The notes beneath the pieces were generated by a model, which searched no databases, was not told the DNA's origin, and saw only the letters and a program-made list of their open reading frames with translations. Positions 9,172 through 17,894 of a stretch of DNA of 62,682 bases are shown here, one piece after another. How positions within the stretch are numbered: the first letter of the stretch is position 1; each line of letters opens with the position of its first letter. This stretch comes from Planctomycetaceae bacterium. GTDB lineage: Bacteria; Planctomycetota; Planctomycetia; Pirellulales; Pirellulaceae. Made by a program: the position numbers and the translations under genes. Location: positions 1-62,682 of the forward strand of contig JAJTFC010000004.1 in the NCBI GenBank assembly GCA_021298315.1, in the 5' to 3' direction.

Positions 9172-10323
9172 ATGAATTTTCGTTGCCAGTCTTGGTTATC
9201 TGTGGCTGTTTGTTTGATCTCGACTGGACTCCAGGTCGGTTTGGCTCAGGACAAAGCATCGCAAGTCGATGCGGGTGATTCGGTACGCAGCAGCGAATCG
9301 AAGCGCGAGATTCGCTTGCCTAGGGCTACTCCGGAATCCCAAGGTGTATCATCGGAAGCGATCGCAAAATTTGTGCGGGCTGCTGACGAAAAGGTCAACT
9401 CCATGCACAGCGTGATGATCCTCAGGCATGGCAAAGTGATTGCAGAAGCTTGGTGGGCCCCCGAGGATGCAAGCAAGCCGCACGTATTATGGTCGCTGAG
9501 CAAATCGTTTACGTCGACTGCCGTTGGACTTGTTGTCGAAGAAGGAAAACTATCGATCGAGGATCGTGTGGTCGGTTTCTTTCCCGACGATCTGCCGGCA
9601 GAACCAACGGAGAATTTGCGAAAGATGCAAGTGAAGGATTTGCTGACGATGTCCACTGGACACGCAGACGAACCCAATGTCAGGCAGTCACAGGATTGGA
9701 TCAAGAGTTTCCTAGCTCACCCGTTGCCTCATCCACCTGGAACCTTTTTCCGGTACAACACGCCAGCAACCTTCATGCAATCGGCAATCGTGCAAAAGGT
9801 TACCGGCAAGACCGTTGTCGATTATCTTCAAAGCCGTCTGTTTGATCCGCTTGGGATCCAGCCCCCACGTTGGGATACGAACCCACAAGGAATCTCACTG
9901 GGCGGTTATGGTTTGTTTCTGAAGACAGAGGACATCGCTAAATTCGGGCAGCTGTATTTGCAGAATGGAAAGTGGGAAGGAAAACAATTGATCCCCACAA
10001 CTTGGGTGCAGCAGGCCACCAGCAAGCAGGTATCCAACGGGGATAATCCTTCGAGCGATTGGAATCAGGGTTATGGATTTCAGTTTTGGAGATGTCGGCA
10101 TAATGCGTTTCGAGGTGACGGCAAAGATGGCCAATTTTGCGTCGTGATGCCCGATCAAGATGCCGTCGTCGTGATGACAGCGAATACGACCAACATGCAG
10201 GCGCAGTTGAGCCTCGTGTGGGATCATTTGCTCGAAGGATTCCAAGAAGGAGCGATGGCCGAAGACCCCAAAAATCAAGAAGCACTATCGGGTTTGTGCA
10301 AAAACCTACGGGCAACCCGCTAG
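9172..10323 (+). CDS. secreted serine hydrolase, beta-lactamase/class C family
   Basis: A 383-residue protein with a Sec signal peptide (MNFRCQSW then a hydrophobic core, ending GLAQ at about residue 26). The catalytic SxxK motif occurs as WSLSKS at about 112, followed by a YxN-type motif (RYNTPA) at about 195. The fold family includes class C beta-lactamases, D-alanyl carboxypeptidases and esterases; members in planctomycetes are usually called serine hydrolases and true antibiotic hydrolysis is unproven. The ATG at 9172 is preferred over a TTG four codons earlier. It begins 21 bases after the ABC transporter gene. Its last codons form one arm of an apparent transcription terminator. Confidence 0.88.
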   Translation: MNFRCQSWLSVAVCLISTGLQVGLAQDKASQVDAGDSVRSSESKREIRLPRATPESQGVSSEAIAKFVRAADEKVNSMHSVMILRHGKVIAEAWWAPEDASKPHVLWSLSKSFTSTAVGLVVEEGKLSIEDRVVGFFPDDLPAEPTENLRKMQVKDLLTMSTGHADEPNVRQSQDWIKSFLAHPLPHPPGTFFRYNTPATFMQSAIVQKVTGKTVVDYLQSRLFDPLGIQPPRWDTNPQGISLGGYGLFLKTEDIAKFGQLYLQNGKWEGKQLIPTTWVQQATSKQVSNGDNPSSDWNQGYGFQFWRCRHNAFRGDGKDGQFCVVMPDQDAVVVMTANTTNMQAQLSLVWDHLLEGFQEGAMAEDPKNQEALSGLCKNLRATR

Positions 10324-10332
10324 GTTTTTTTT
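10305..10332 (+). terminator. intrinsic terminator overlapping the stop codon of the serine hydrolase gene
   Basis: CCTACGGG (10305-10312), loop CAA, then CCCG-C-TAGG (10316-10324) form a hairpin with one bulged C, followed at once by eight T residues (10325-10332). The TAG stop codon at 10321-10323 is inside the 3' arm. It would end plus-strand transcription of the genes before it. Confidence 0.75.
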
Positions 10333-10369
10333 GAGGGCTCGTAATCGAAACTCCTTCATCAGCTCTAAT

Positions 10370-10415
10370 CGTTTTCTTGATGAAAACGGTAGGGCGCAAG
10401 CCCTCCGGTTAACCG
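10370..10415. repeat. cluster of short inverted repeats between convergent genes
   Basis: Three palindromic elements follow one another. CGTTTTC-TTGAT-GAAAACG spans 10370-10388. AGGGC-GCAA-GCCCT spans 10391-10404 and has a GNRA-type loop. The perfect palindrome CGGTTAACCG spans 10406-10415. They lie between the stop codons of two convergent genes (10323 and 10445). They could be a minus-strand terminator region or a dispersed intergenic repeat; no T-tract follows on the minus strand, so the repeat explanation is at least as likely. Confidence 0.5.
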
Positions 10416-10444
10416 TTCACAAGACACTCACCGGATGAGTAAAC

Positions 10445-11623
10445 CTATTGAACATTCCCTCGATGAAGTCGGAATGGTTCAAGATCGATCGCCGTGGACT
10501 CACCTTGCATGTGCTGTCCCATCAGAAGTGCCGTCGCGGTCGACCAGTGCAACCCATGTCGAAAGTGACCCGCAGCGATGAAACCGTTTGTATAAGGATA
10601 CAACGTTCCCAAATAAGGGAACGCATCGATCGACCCGGGCCTCAAGCCCGACCACTGCGATTCCAAAGTGGCTTGGGCAAGCTTCGGACAAACACTCACT
10701 GCCCAAGCCTTTAATTGCTCCATCATCTCCTGAGTTGTCGCTTTGACAAAGCCCACCTCTTCCTCGCAAGAGCCAACCAAGACTCGTCCATCCTCTCGCG
10801 GAACCATGTATCGATGCCCTTCGTTGATCACGCACGGAAAGGGAATCTGGTCAAATCGATACAACTGCATCTGCCCTCGCACAGGATAGATCCCCGTCTC
10901 GATCCCCAACGGCTTGAGCAGTTGGGCAGTCCACGCTCCGGTGGTCAAGCAATAGCGTTGGGCGACAATTTGCATCCTGTGATCCTCGTGCAAATCGCTA
11001 GCGCATTCCGCGCGTTCGATCGTCGACCCACTGGCATTCAATTCCAAAACTTCCGTATGCTCGAACAAGTCGATGTTGAGTTTTCGGCATGCAACTTTTA
11101 GCGCTGCTAGGTGGCGCGGGTTCCGCAACTTGGCATCGCGCTGGATCCAATAGTACTCGCCGGCTGAACCGTACGACTCGATCGGTGCGATAGTAGCGCT
11201 CAAGTTGCAGACTTCATGCATACTTAGTTTACGATAACCGATGCCAAGTTCCTCCCACCAGATGCAATTGCCTCGCAAAGTCGCCCGCTCGGCGGGACTT
11301 CGAGCAAGATACAATCCACCGCTGCGTCGATATTCGTTATCGATTTGAGTAAAGTCCAGCAACCAAGCAGCCCACTCCTCATGCAATCGATCCGACAATT
11401 GTCTCAATTGCTCGATCGGATCATCCACCGAGACAGTCGCTCCGGCGGGCAAGATGCCCGCACCGGCCCATGAGGCTTCTTTACCGACCTGACCCCTCTC
11501 GACCACACAAACACGCCAACCCAATTTGGCACATTGGACTGCGATCGAAAGGCCCACAACTCCACCACCGAGAACTGCAAGGTCGTAATGCGACGCCAAA
11601 CTCACCTCCGCATCTGATTGCAT
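10445..11623 (-). CDS. FAD-dependent oxidoreductase, glycine oxidase ThiO-like
   Basis: A 392-residue DAO-family flavoprotein. The FAD-binding motif LGGGVVGLS lies at about residues 18-26, followed by the ADP-ribose acidic residue in VVERG and the ThiO-like segment EASWAGAGILPAG near 50. Later motifs include PVRGQM (about 243) and WSGLRPGSIDAFPYLG near the C-terminus, and the end has GHFRHGLHWS, which fits the second FAD contact of glycine oxidases. ThiO makes iminoglycine for the thiazole part of thiamine. No other thiamine genes are present here, so an amino-acid oxidase with another substrate is possible. It lies 10 bases downstream of an amino-acid symporter gene, which suggests a linked uptake and oxidation role. 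Confidence 0.82.
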   Translation of the reverse strand: MQSDAEVSLASHYDLAVLGGGVVGLSIAVQCAKLGWRVCVVERGQVGKEASWAGAGILPAGATVSVDDPIEQLRQLSDRLHEEWAAWLLDFTQIDNEYRRSGGLYLARSPAERATLRGNCIWWEELGIGYRKLSMHEVCNLSATIAPIESYGSAGEYYWIQRDAKLRNPRHLAALKVACRKLNIDLFEHTEVLELNASGSTIERAECASDLHEDHRMQIVAQRYCLTTGAWTAQLLKPLGIETGIYPVRGQMQLYRFDQIPFPCVINEGHRYMVPREDGRVLVGSCEEEVGFVKATTQEMMEQLKAWAVSVCPKLAQATLESQWSGLRPGSIDAFPYLGTLYPYTNGFIAAGHFRHGLHWSTATALLMGQHMQGESTAIDLEPFRLHRGNVQ

Positions 11624-11633
11624 GCCACCTGTA

Positions 11634-13331
11634 TCAACGCTGTGGCTTGATCTGCCCCGACTTGAGCTTGCCTATATAAATCTGCAATTGCTTGTAGATT
11701 TCATTGCTCAAGATAAACACACCCAGCAGATTGGGAATGGACATCGTGAGAATCATCATGTCACTGAATTCCAGAACGTTCGTCGGTTGAACGATCGATC
11801 CGAGAATGGTGAATGCCAGGAACAGCAACTTATAGATCAACGAAGATTTTTGGCCAAAAAGAGAAACAAAGCATCGTTCGCCGTAATAGGACCAAGACAC
11901 ACAGGTCGAATAGGCGAAGAAGAAAATCGCCATGTAAAGAACGTATTTGAACCAAGCGAAGTTCTCGTTCTGCGTGACTGCTTTGAGTGTGATCATCGAT
12001 CCTTGATTATCGACGGCCATCTGCTGCACCTCAGGGTTCTGATAAACTCCTGTGATGACGATCATCAGTCCCGTCAATGTGCAGACGATGACCGTATCGA
12101 TAAAAGGCTCCAGCAAAGCGACGATCCCTTCGCTCACGGGTTCCTCGGTCTTGGCCGCCGAGTGCGCGATAGCCGCAGAACCCGCACCGGCTTCGTTCGA
12201 GAAACAAGCCCGCTTGGCACCGATGACTAGTACTCCAAAAAAGCCTCCGTACATGGCTGCGGGTGAAAAAGCTCCCCGCAAAATTTCCACCGCCGCTGTG
12301 GGTATCCGTTGATAATTGAACCCGAGAATCGCCAGACACATCATGATGTAAGCGATGCACATAAACGGAACGACGATTCCTGCGAAATTTCCGATCGACT
12401 TGATCCCTCCGATGATCACAACACCGACGGCAACAGCCATCAAAAGTCCGTATATCCATGGGGACGACTTGAGGATTGCAAAGGCCGGTTCGGCTTGAAA
12501 GGCATTGAGCGATTGAGCCACTTGGTAGGAGTTCCCGCCACCAAAAGACCCACCGATACACAGGATGGTAAAGACGATCGCAAGCACCTTGCCCAAACCC
12601 CCAAGTCCCCTGGCTTCCAAACCCTTGTGCAAGTAAACCATCGGGCCGCCGAGCACGCTCCCTTTTTCATCCGTCGTTCGGTACATGACAGCCAAAGTGC
12701 ACTCGGCAAATTTGGTCGTCATTCCGATGAGTCCAAAAAAGATCAACCAAAATGTTGCTCCAGGTCCCCCTGTTCCTATCGCGATGGCCACGCCAGCGAT
12801 ATTCCCAAGCCCCACGGTTCCCGATAGTGCCGACGCAAGAGCTTGGAAGTGCGACACATCTCCTCGATCCCCCTCATGGTCATAACGACCTCGAATCAAA
12901 TCGATCGAGTGCTTGAAAAGCCGCACATTGATAAAACCCATTCGGACGGTCAAAAAGATTCCAGCAAACAAAAGCCACAGGACCACAAACGGAACCTTCA
13001 CCCCCAGCCAGTTCTTTGTCCCAAAGTCATAGAACAACACCGCTTCGAGTGGATCCACCAGATAATGCTTTGCGAACTGATCGAACTTCTGGATCCAGTC
13101 TGGTAACTCGCTTGCCTTGATCTCCGATGGCTCGGGTAACTTGTCTGGCAGTGGGTTCGCCGCTTGAACCTTTTCATTACCAACAGCCCGTTGGGTTCCA
13201 AGTGCCGCAGACGAAAACACCAAAACGAGGAAAGAAACTGACAAGAAAAGGAGTTTAGAAAAACTTCTTCGATGCGGTTGATTTGCTAACGAGGGAACGG
13301 GGGTTGAAACCATAACATCCACAACATCCAT
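11634..13331 (-). CDS. sodium:alanine/glycine-type symporter (AGCS family)
   Basis: About 565 residues. An N-terminal hydrophobic segment ending near a VGN site may be a signal peptide or first helix; after an approximately 60-residue linker there are around ten membrane helices. The family signature is clear: GTVGLGNIAGVAIAIGTGGPGA near residue 170, then FGLIGMTTKFAECTLAV, and later GAKRACFSNEAGAGSAAIAHSAA. AGCS proteins import alanine or glycine with sodium. The N-terminal extension is longer than in classical members. The start is uncertain: ATG at 13331, ATG at 13313 and GTG at 13340 are all in frame and none has a clear ribosome binding site. The oxidase gene downstream is probably in the same operon. 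Confidence 0.85.
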   Translation of the reverse strand: MDVVDVMVSTPVPSLANQPHRRSFSKLLFLSVSFLVLVFSSAALGTQRAVGNEKVQAANPLPDKLPEPSEIKASELPDWIQKFDQFAKHYLVDPLEAVLFYDFGTKNWLGVKVPFVVLWLLFAGIFLTVRMGFINVRLFKHSIDLIRGRYDHEGDRGDVSHFQALASALSGTVGLGNIAGVAIAIGTGGPGATFWLIFFGLIGMTTKFAECTLAVMYRTTDEKGSVLGGPMVYLHKGLEARGLGGLGKVLAIVFTILCIGGSFGGGNSYQVAQSLNAFQAEPAFAILKSSPWIYGLLMAVAVGVVIIGGIKSIGNFAGIVVPFMCIAYIMMCLAILGFNYQRIPTAAVEILRGAFSPAAMYGGFFGVLVIGAKRACFSNEAGAGSAAIAHSAAKTEEPVSEGIVALLEPFIDTVIVCTLTGLMIVITGVYQNPEVQQMAVDNQGSMITLKAVTQNENFAWFKYVLYMAIFFFAYSTCVSWSYYGERCFVSLFGQKSSLIYKLLFLAFTILGSIVQPTNVLEFSDMMILTMSIPNLLGVFILSNEIYKQLQIYIGKLKSGQIKPQR

Positions 13332-13390
13332 TAAAAACACAACAAAACTGCCAGCAGGAGGGCTATCATAGCCCGCAAATGTCCCTTACG

Positions 13391-13478
13391 CATTAGCCGT
13401 ATTCGCAAAAGAACCGGCTAATGGCGTAGAAAAAACGCTCATTATTTTGCATAATAACGGTTACAAGACGCTCGCGTC
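13391..13478. repeat. inverted-repeat-rich stretch between divergent genes
   Basis: Nine-base arms CATTAGCCG (13391-13399) and CGGCTAATG (13415-13423) enclose a 15-base loop, and flanking ACGC and GCGT can extend the stem with one bulge. Next come ATTAT-TTTGC-ATAAT (13441-13455) and GACG-CTCG-CGTC (13467-13478). The stretch lies between the AGCS gene (minus) and the DUF1549 gene (plus). It may be a dispersed intergenic repeat or a regulatory site; which one is not decidable here. Confidence 0.5.
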
Positions 13479-13511
13479 CTGAAGGCACAATTCCTACCTC
13501 AAAGCACCTCG

Positions 13512-16403
13512 ATGATCCCATCCCACCTCGATAACCGGTCAGAGCATCGGCTTGTGACCAGAGTTTCATCCGCTCTGCTGATCTTCGCCGTCTCGATGAT
13601 TGCTTCCGAGCGATCGTTGGCACAAGAATCCGAGACGGAGGTTCGGTTCAGTCAAGACATTCAACCTCTGCTTGCCCGCAGATGCTTTGCGTGCCATGGA
13701 CCAGACCAAGCCGAAGCAGGCTTGCGACTAAACTCCCGTGAGCAAGCCATCGCGAAGCTCGAATCCGGACACACGGCCATCGCGCCAGGAGCCCCCGACC
13801 AAAGCGAACTACTCAAACGTATTCGCTCGACGGATGAAGCAGACCGAATGCCACCCGAAGGCAAACCGCTTACGGAGCGAGAACAGAAGCTCATCGAACG
13901 CTGGATAGCCCAAGGTGCCGAGTGGAAACAGCACTGGGCCTTTGAGCCACTGGTCAAACCCGAAATCCCAAAAACGAACGCCTCGACAGGAAACCCGATC
14001 GATGCATTCGTGGACCAGAAACTCGAAAAACGGGGACTTCAGCGCGCCCCGCAAGCAGATCCGATCCATCTGCTGCGCCGATTGCATTACGACCTTACCG
14101 GCTTGCCTCCGAGCCCCTCAGCAGCCGAGAGCTTTGTACAACGGTCCAAAGAGAACTTCGATCATGCTTGGGAATCCGAAATCGATTCGCTCTTGGCATC
14201 AGAACAGTATGGGGAACGTTGGGCTCGTCACTGGCTCGATGTGGTTCGCTACGCGGAAACCAACAGTTTCGAACGCGATGGGGCCAAACCTCACGTGTGG
14301 CGATATCGAGATTATGTCATCCGAGCCTTCAATCAAGACAAACCCTACAACGAGTTCCTCATGGAGCAACTCGCTGGTGACGAGTTGCCTCAAGTCACTC
14401 GCGACTCATTGATTGCGACAGGTTTCTATCGACTCGGTATCTGGGATGATGAACCCGCTGATCGCGAACTGGCTGTCTACGAAGGCTTTGACGATATCCT
14501 CACTACAGTCGGCCAAGGCATTCTAGGTTTGACGATCAATTGCAGCCGATGCCACGACCACAAGATCGATCCGATCCCAACGAAGGATTACTACAGCACG
14601 TTGGCATTTTTCCGAAACCTAACCTCCAACGGTTACGGGCCTCAGGTCGAGAGACCTTTGATTGCAAGCGATGCCGACAAAGAGCAAATGCGGGCAATCG
14701 AACAGGAAATTCGCGAGACCGGTGATCGGATCCAAAAACGACTCTCAGAAGTTGAAAACAAACTGAGGGAGCAATTCAACGAACTAACAAAAACGGAGTC
14801 GGCAACTTACGATCTCGATGACCTCGAGTACAAGTTCTACAGAGATACCTGGGATAAACTCCCGAACTTTGACGAACTCAAACCTGAAACGATTGCCAAA
14901 GTCACCCCTCCACTGATCGACATCGGAGCTTCCACGCGTCCTGACTTCTTTGGATTCGTATTCACCGCTTCCTTGATCGTTCCCAAAGATGGTGAATACA
15001 CTTTCATCCTCGATTCCGACGATGGATCTAGGCTGACCATCGACGGCAAGCAACTCATCGAATACGACGGAATCCATGGGGTCGGAAAGCCAAAGCGGGC
15101 TAGCTTGCAACTCAAACAAGGTCGCTACCCGCTGAGACTCGATTACTTCCAAAAGCAATTCGGCAAAGGTTTGAGCCTAGCGTGGTCAGGGCCCGGATTC
15201 CGCCGTAAACGACTCAGCGCCGACTCCGGCGAACAAGCCAAGGATCTGCAACAAGCGATCGCAAGTTCAAGGGTCGAAGGACTCGATCCAGGACTTGTCG
15301 AGGAATTCAAGTCCCTTCGCAAAGAACTCGAGGAGAACAAACGACGCAAGCCGTGGGAAGAGTACGGCATGTGTGTGAGCGAGGCCGGCACCAATGCGCC
15401 AGAGACATTCGTGCTAACCCGTGGAAGTCCGCAAGCCAAGGCCGATAAAGTTGAGCCAGGGTTCCTTTCGATCATCGGAGGAGATGCTCCAAAGATTGAA
15501 CCAAACGCAACGGCCAACACAACGGGACGTCGATTGGCCTTCGCAAAATGGGCTACCGACCCGAGCAACAAGCTTACCAGTCGAGTCTTCGTCAACCGAA
15601 TCTGGCAACACCATTTCGGGCGCGGCATTGTCCGATCTCCAAACAACTTTGGACAACTCGGAGAACAGCCGACGCATCCGGAACTGCTGGACTGGCTGGC
15701 GTCAAATTTCGTAGAACAAGGCTGGCGAGTAAAAGCCCTGCACAAGCAAATCCTCATGTCACACACTTATCGCCAATCAACGATGGCGTCCCAAGAGGGA
15801 CTTGCAAAGGATGCCAACAACGACCTTTTCAGTCGCTTTGATCTCAGGCGCCTGAGTGCCGAGGAGCTACGCGACTCTATCTTGGCTGTAAACGGGAATC
15901 TGAATTTGAAGATGTTCGGGCCAAGCATTTATCCTGCACTTTCCCGAGAGGTGCTGGCAAGCCAGTCGGTGCCGGGCAAAGGCTGGGAAAGATCCGATCC
16001 AAGCGAGCAAACGCGACGCAGTGTTTACATCCACATCAAACGCTCGCTGCTGGTCCCCATGCTCTCGAACTTTGACTTCCCAGATCCGGATGTAAGCTGC
16101 GAAGCACGCTTCATAACGACTCAGCCTGGACAAGCACTCGGTATGCTCAACAGCGATTTCCTCCACAGCCAATCCGAAGAGTTTGCCAAGCGGCTCAAGG
16201 CCCAGGCACCGGACAACCAGGACCATCAGATCCAAATCGCCTACCGATTGGCCTTGGCTCGCGAGCCGTCGGCAGATGAAATTTTACGGGCCAAGAAACT
16301 CATCGAAGATCTTCAGTCGAAACACAACCTATCAGCGGACAAGGCTTTGGCCTTCTTCTGCTTGTTCGTTTACAACCTCAACGAATTCTCCTACGTCGAC
16401 TAA
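13512..16403 (+). CDS. secreted PSCyt1-DUF1549-PA14-DUF1553 cytochrome-like protein
   Basis: A 963-residue exported protein with a signal peptide (hydrophobic core about residues 22-34, SLAQ site). Domains in order: a cytochrome c-like PSCyt1 domain with CFACH at about 58; DUF1549 (PSCyt2) at about 155-360 with a second CxxCH (CSRCH) near 344; a coiled segment; a PA14-like beta domain at about 445-560 (FILDSDDGSRLTIDG); and DUF1553 (PSD1) at about 680-940 with SRVFVNRIWQHHFGRG. These multidomain proteins are characteristic of planctomycetes and Verrucomicrobia; haem binding is likely from the motifs, but the function is unknown. The PA14 module suggests carbohydrate binding. It is followed 31 bases later by a DUF1501 gene, the usual pairing. 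Confidence 0.92.
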   Translation: MIPSHLDNRSEHRLVTRVSSALLIFAVSMIASERSLAQESETEVRFSQDIQPLLARRCFACHGPDQAEAGLRLNSREQAIAKLESGHTAIAPGAPDQSELLKRIRSTDEADRMPPEGKPLTEREQKLIERWIAQGAEWKQHWAFEPLVKPEIPKTNASTGNPIDAFVDQKLEKRGLQRAPQADPIHLLRRLHYDLTGLPPSPSAAESFVQRSKENFDHAWESEIDSLLASEQYGERWARHWLDVVRYAETNSFERDGAKPHVWRYRDYVIRAFNQDKPYNEFLMEQLAGDELPQVTRDSLIATGFYRLGIWDDEPADRELAVYEGFDDILTTVGQGILGLTINCSRCHDHKIDPIPTKDYYSTLAFFRNLTSNGYGPQVERPLIASDADKEQMRAIEQEIRETGDRIQKRLSEVENKLREQFNELTKTESATYDLDDLEYKFYRDTWDKLPNFDELKPETIAKVTPPLIDIGASTRPDFFGFVFTASLIVPKDGEYTFILDSDDGSRLTIDGKQLIEYDGIHGVGKPKRASLQLKQGRYPLRLDYFQKQFGKGLSLAWSGPGFRRKRLSADSGEQAKDLQQAIASSRVEGLDPGLVEEFKSLRKELEENKRRKPWEEYGMCVSEAGTNAPETFVLTRGSPQAKADKVEPGFLSIIGGDAPKIEPNATANTTGRRLAFAKWATDPSNKLTSRVFVNRIWQHHFGRGIVRSPNNFGQLGEQPTHPELLDWLASNFVEQGWRVKALHKQILMSHTYRQSTMASQEGLAKDANNDLFSRFDLRRLSAEELRDSILAVNGNLNLKMFGPSIYPALSREVLASQSVPGKGWERSDPSEQTRRSVYIHIKRSLLVPMLSNFDFPDPDVSCEARFITTQPGQALGMLNSDFLHSQSEEFAKRLKAQAPDNQDHQIQIAYRLALAREPSADEILRAKKLIEDLQSKHNLSADKALAFFCLFVYNLNEFSYVD

Positions 16404-16434
16404 ACCCTAAACTCCAAGCAAAGCGAATATTCTT

Positions 16435-17868
16435 ATGCGTCGAAATTTTTGCGGACGAACACGCCGAGAATTCCTCTGGCAAACCGGAGGGGGCTTTGGT
16501 GGTCTAGCCCTCACGGGAATGCTTTCGGGGGACGGTTTTTTTGGCAATGCGCAAGGAGCCGATGGGCGAAAATTGCCCGAGCCCCATTTTGCACCGAAAG
16601 CAAAAAGCGTCATCTTCTTGTTCATGTATGGTGGACCGAGTCACATCGATACGTTTGACTACAAGCCCACCATGAAGGGCCGCGACAATCAAGTCATCAC
16701 TGTAAAAACCTTCGGTCGCGGTGGTCACAAGAATCAAGGTCGCATCGTTGAACCACGCTGGGACTTTAAGCAATACGGACAATGCGGAAAGTGGGTTAGC
16801 GAACTTTTCCCAAACGTGGCCAACCATGTCGACGACATCGCATTCATTCATTCGATGACCGCCGACTCGCCGATCCACGGCTCGGCCATGCTCATGATGA
16901 ATTCCGGACGTGTCCAAAGCGGACACCCCTGCTTGGGCTCATGGGTCAACTACGGCCTTGGTAGCGTCAACGAAAACCTTCCTGGCTTTGTCGTCATGCT
17001 CGATCCAACAGGGGGGCCCATTTCCGGTGCCAAGAATTGGTCGAGCGGATACATGCCCGCAAGTTTCCAAGGTTCGATCTTCAGGACTCAAGGCACTCCG
17101 ATCTTGGATCTTAAGTCGCAAGAGGGTGTTTCGCGTGATTTGCAACGTGAATTGCTCAACTCCCTGAACGAGCAAAACACGCTGCATGCCAAGCAGCGAG
17201 GTGATCGTAGCGATCTGTTATCGAGAATCTCGACCTACGAATTGGCTTATAAAATGCAAGAAAGTACACCCGAGGCCGTCGACATCGCCGACGAATCGGC
17301 AGAGACACTTTCTCTCTATGGGATCGACAAGGATCGTACGAAGGATTTCGGAACCAAATGCTTGCTCGCTCGACGACTCGTTGAGCGGGGGGTTCGGTTC
17401 GTTCAAATCTACTCGGGCGGGGCACACAACGACGACAACTGGGACGCACACTCCGATCTCAAGAAGAATCACGATTTCCATGCGGGCAACACCGACAAGC
17501 CGATCGCAGGCCTGATCGCAGATCTCAAGCGTCGGGGACTCCTGGATGAAACGCTTATTATCTGGGGTGGTGAATTCGGACGCCAACCGACGGCTGAGTA
17601 TGCCGAGGGAACTGGACGCGATCACAATTCCTATGGCTTTACGATGTGGATGGCTGGTGGTGGGATCAAAGGTGGAGTAAGTGTTGGAACCACCGATGAG
17701 TTAGGTGCGGCAGCCGTCGAAAAACCGTTCCATGTAAAGAACCTTCACGCAACGGTTTTGCATCAACTCGGGATCGACCCGAACCGTCTGTCCTACTTCC
17801 ACTCCGGATTGGATCAAAAACTTGTGGGCGTCGAACCCATCGAGCCGATCCAAGAGATCATCGCGTAA
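16435..17868 (+). CDS. Tat-exported DUF1501 protein (sulfatase-like fold)
   Basis: A 477-residue protein of the DUF1501 family, which belongs to the alkaline phosphatase/sulfatase superfamily. The Tat signal is TRREFLWQTGG at about residues 9-19 with a hydrophobic stretch to about 32. Family motifs visible include FLFMYGGPSHIDTFD near 62, HSMTADSPIHGSAM in the middle, DNWDAHSDL and IIWGGEFGRQP, and GRDHN.YGFTMWMAGGG, with His and Asp residues in places suited to metal ligands. The substrate is unknown. DUF1501 genes regularly follow DUF1549/DUF1553 genes, so these products may work together outside the cytoplasm. A further DUF1501 gene follows at 26 bases. Confidence 0.92.
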   Translation: MRRNFCGRTRREFLWQTGGGFGGLALTGMLSGDGFFGNAQGADGRKLPEPHFAPKAKSVIFLFMYGGPSHIDTFDYKPTMKGRDNQVITVKTFGRGGHKNQGRIVEPRWDFKQYGQCGKWVSELFPNVANHVDDIAFIHSMTADSPIHGSAMLMMNSGRVQSGHPCLGSWVNYGLGSVNENLPGFVVMLDPTGGPISGAKNWSSGYMPASFQGSIFRTQGTPILDLKSQEGVSRDLQRELLNSLNEQNTLHAKQRGDRSDLLSRISTYELAYKMQESTPEAVDIADESAETLSLYGIDKDRTKDFGTKCLLARRLVERGVRFVQIYSGGAHNDDNWDAHSDLKKNHDFHAGNTDKPIAGLIADLKRRGLLDETLIIWGGEFGRQPTAEYAEGTGRDHNSYGFTMWMAGGGIKGGVSVGTTDELGAAAVEKPFHVKNLHATVLHQLGIDPNRLSYFHSGLDQKLVGVEPIEPIQEIIA

Positions 17869-17894
17869 TGGTCATCGAATAAGAGGGATAAGCC

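Noticed and set aside
15143-15766. A 207-residue minus-strand frame opposite the DUF1549 gene
   Set aside because: Ser/Arg/Pro/Leu-rich composition and no motifs; antisense shadow of a strongly coding frame.
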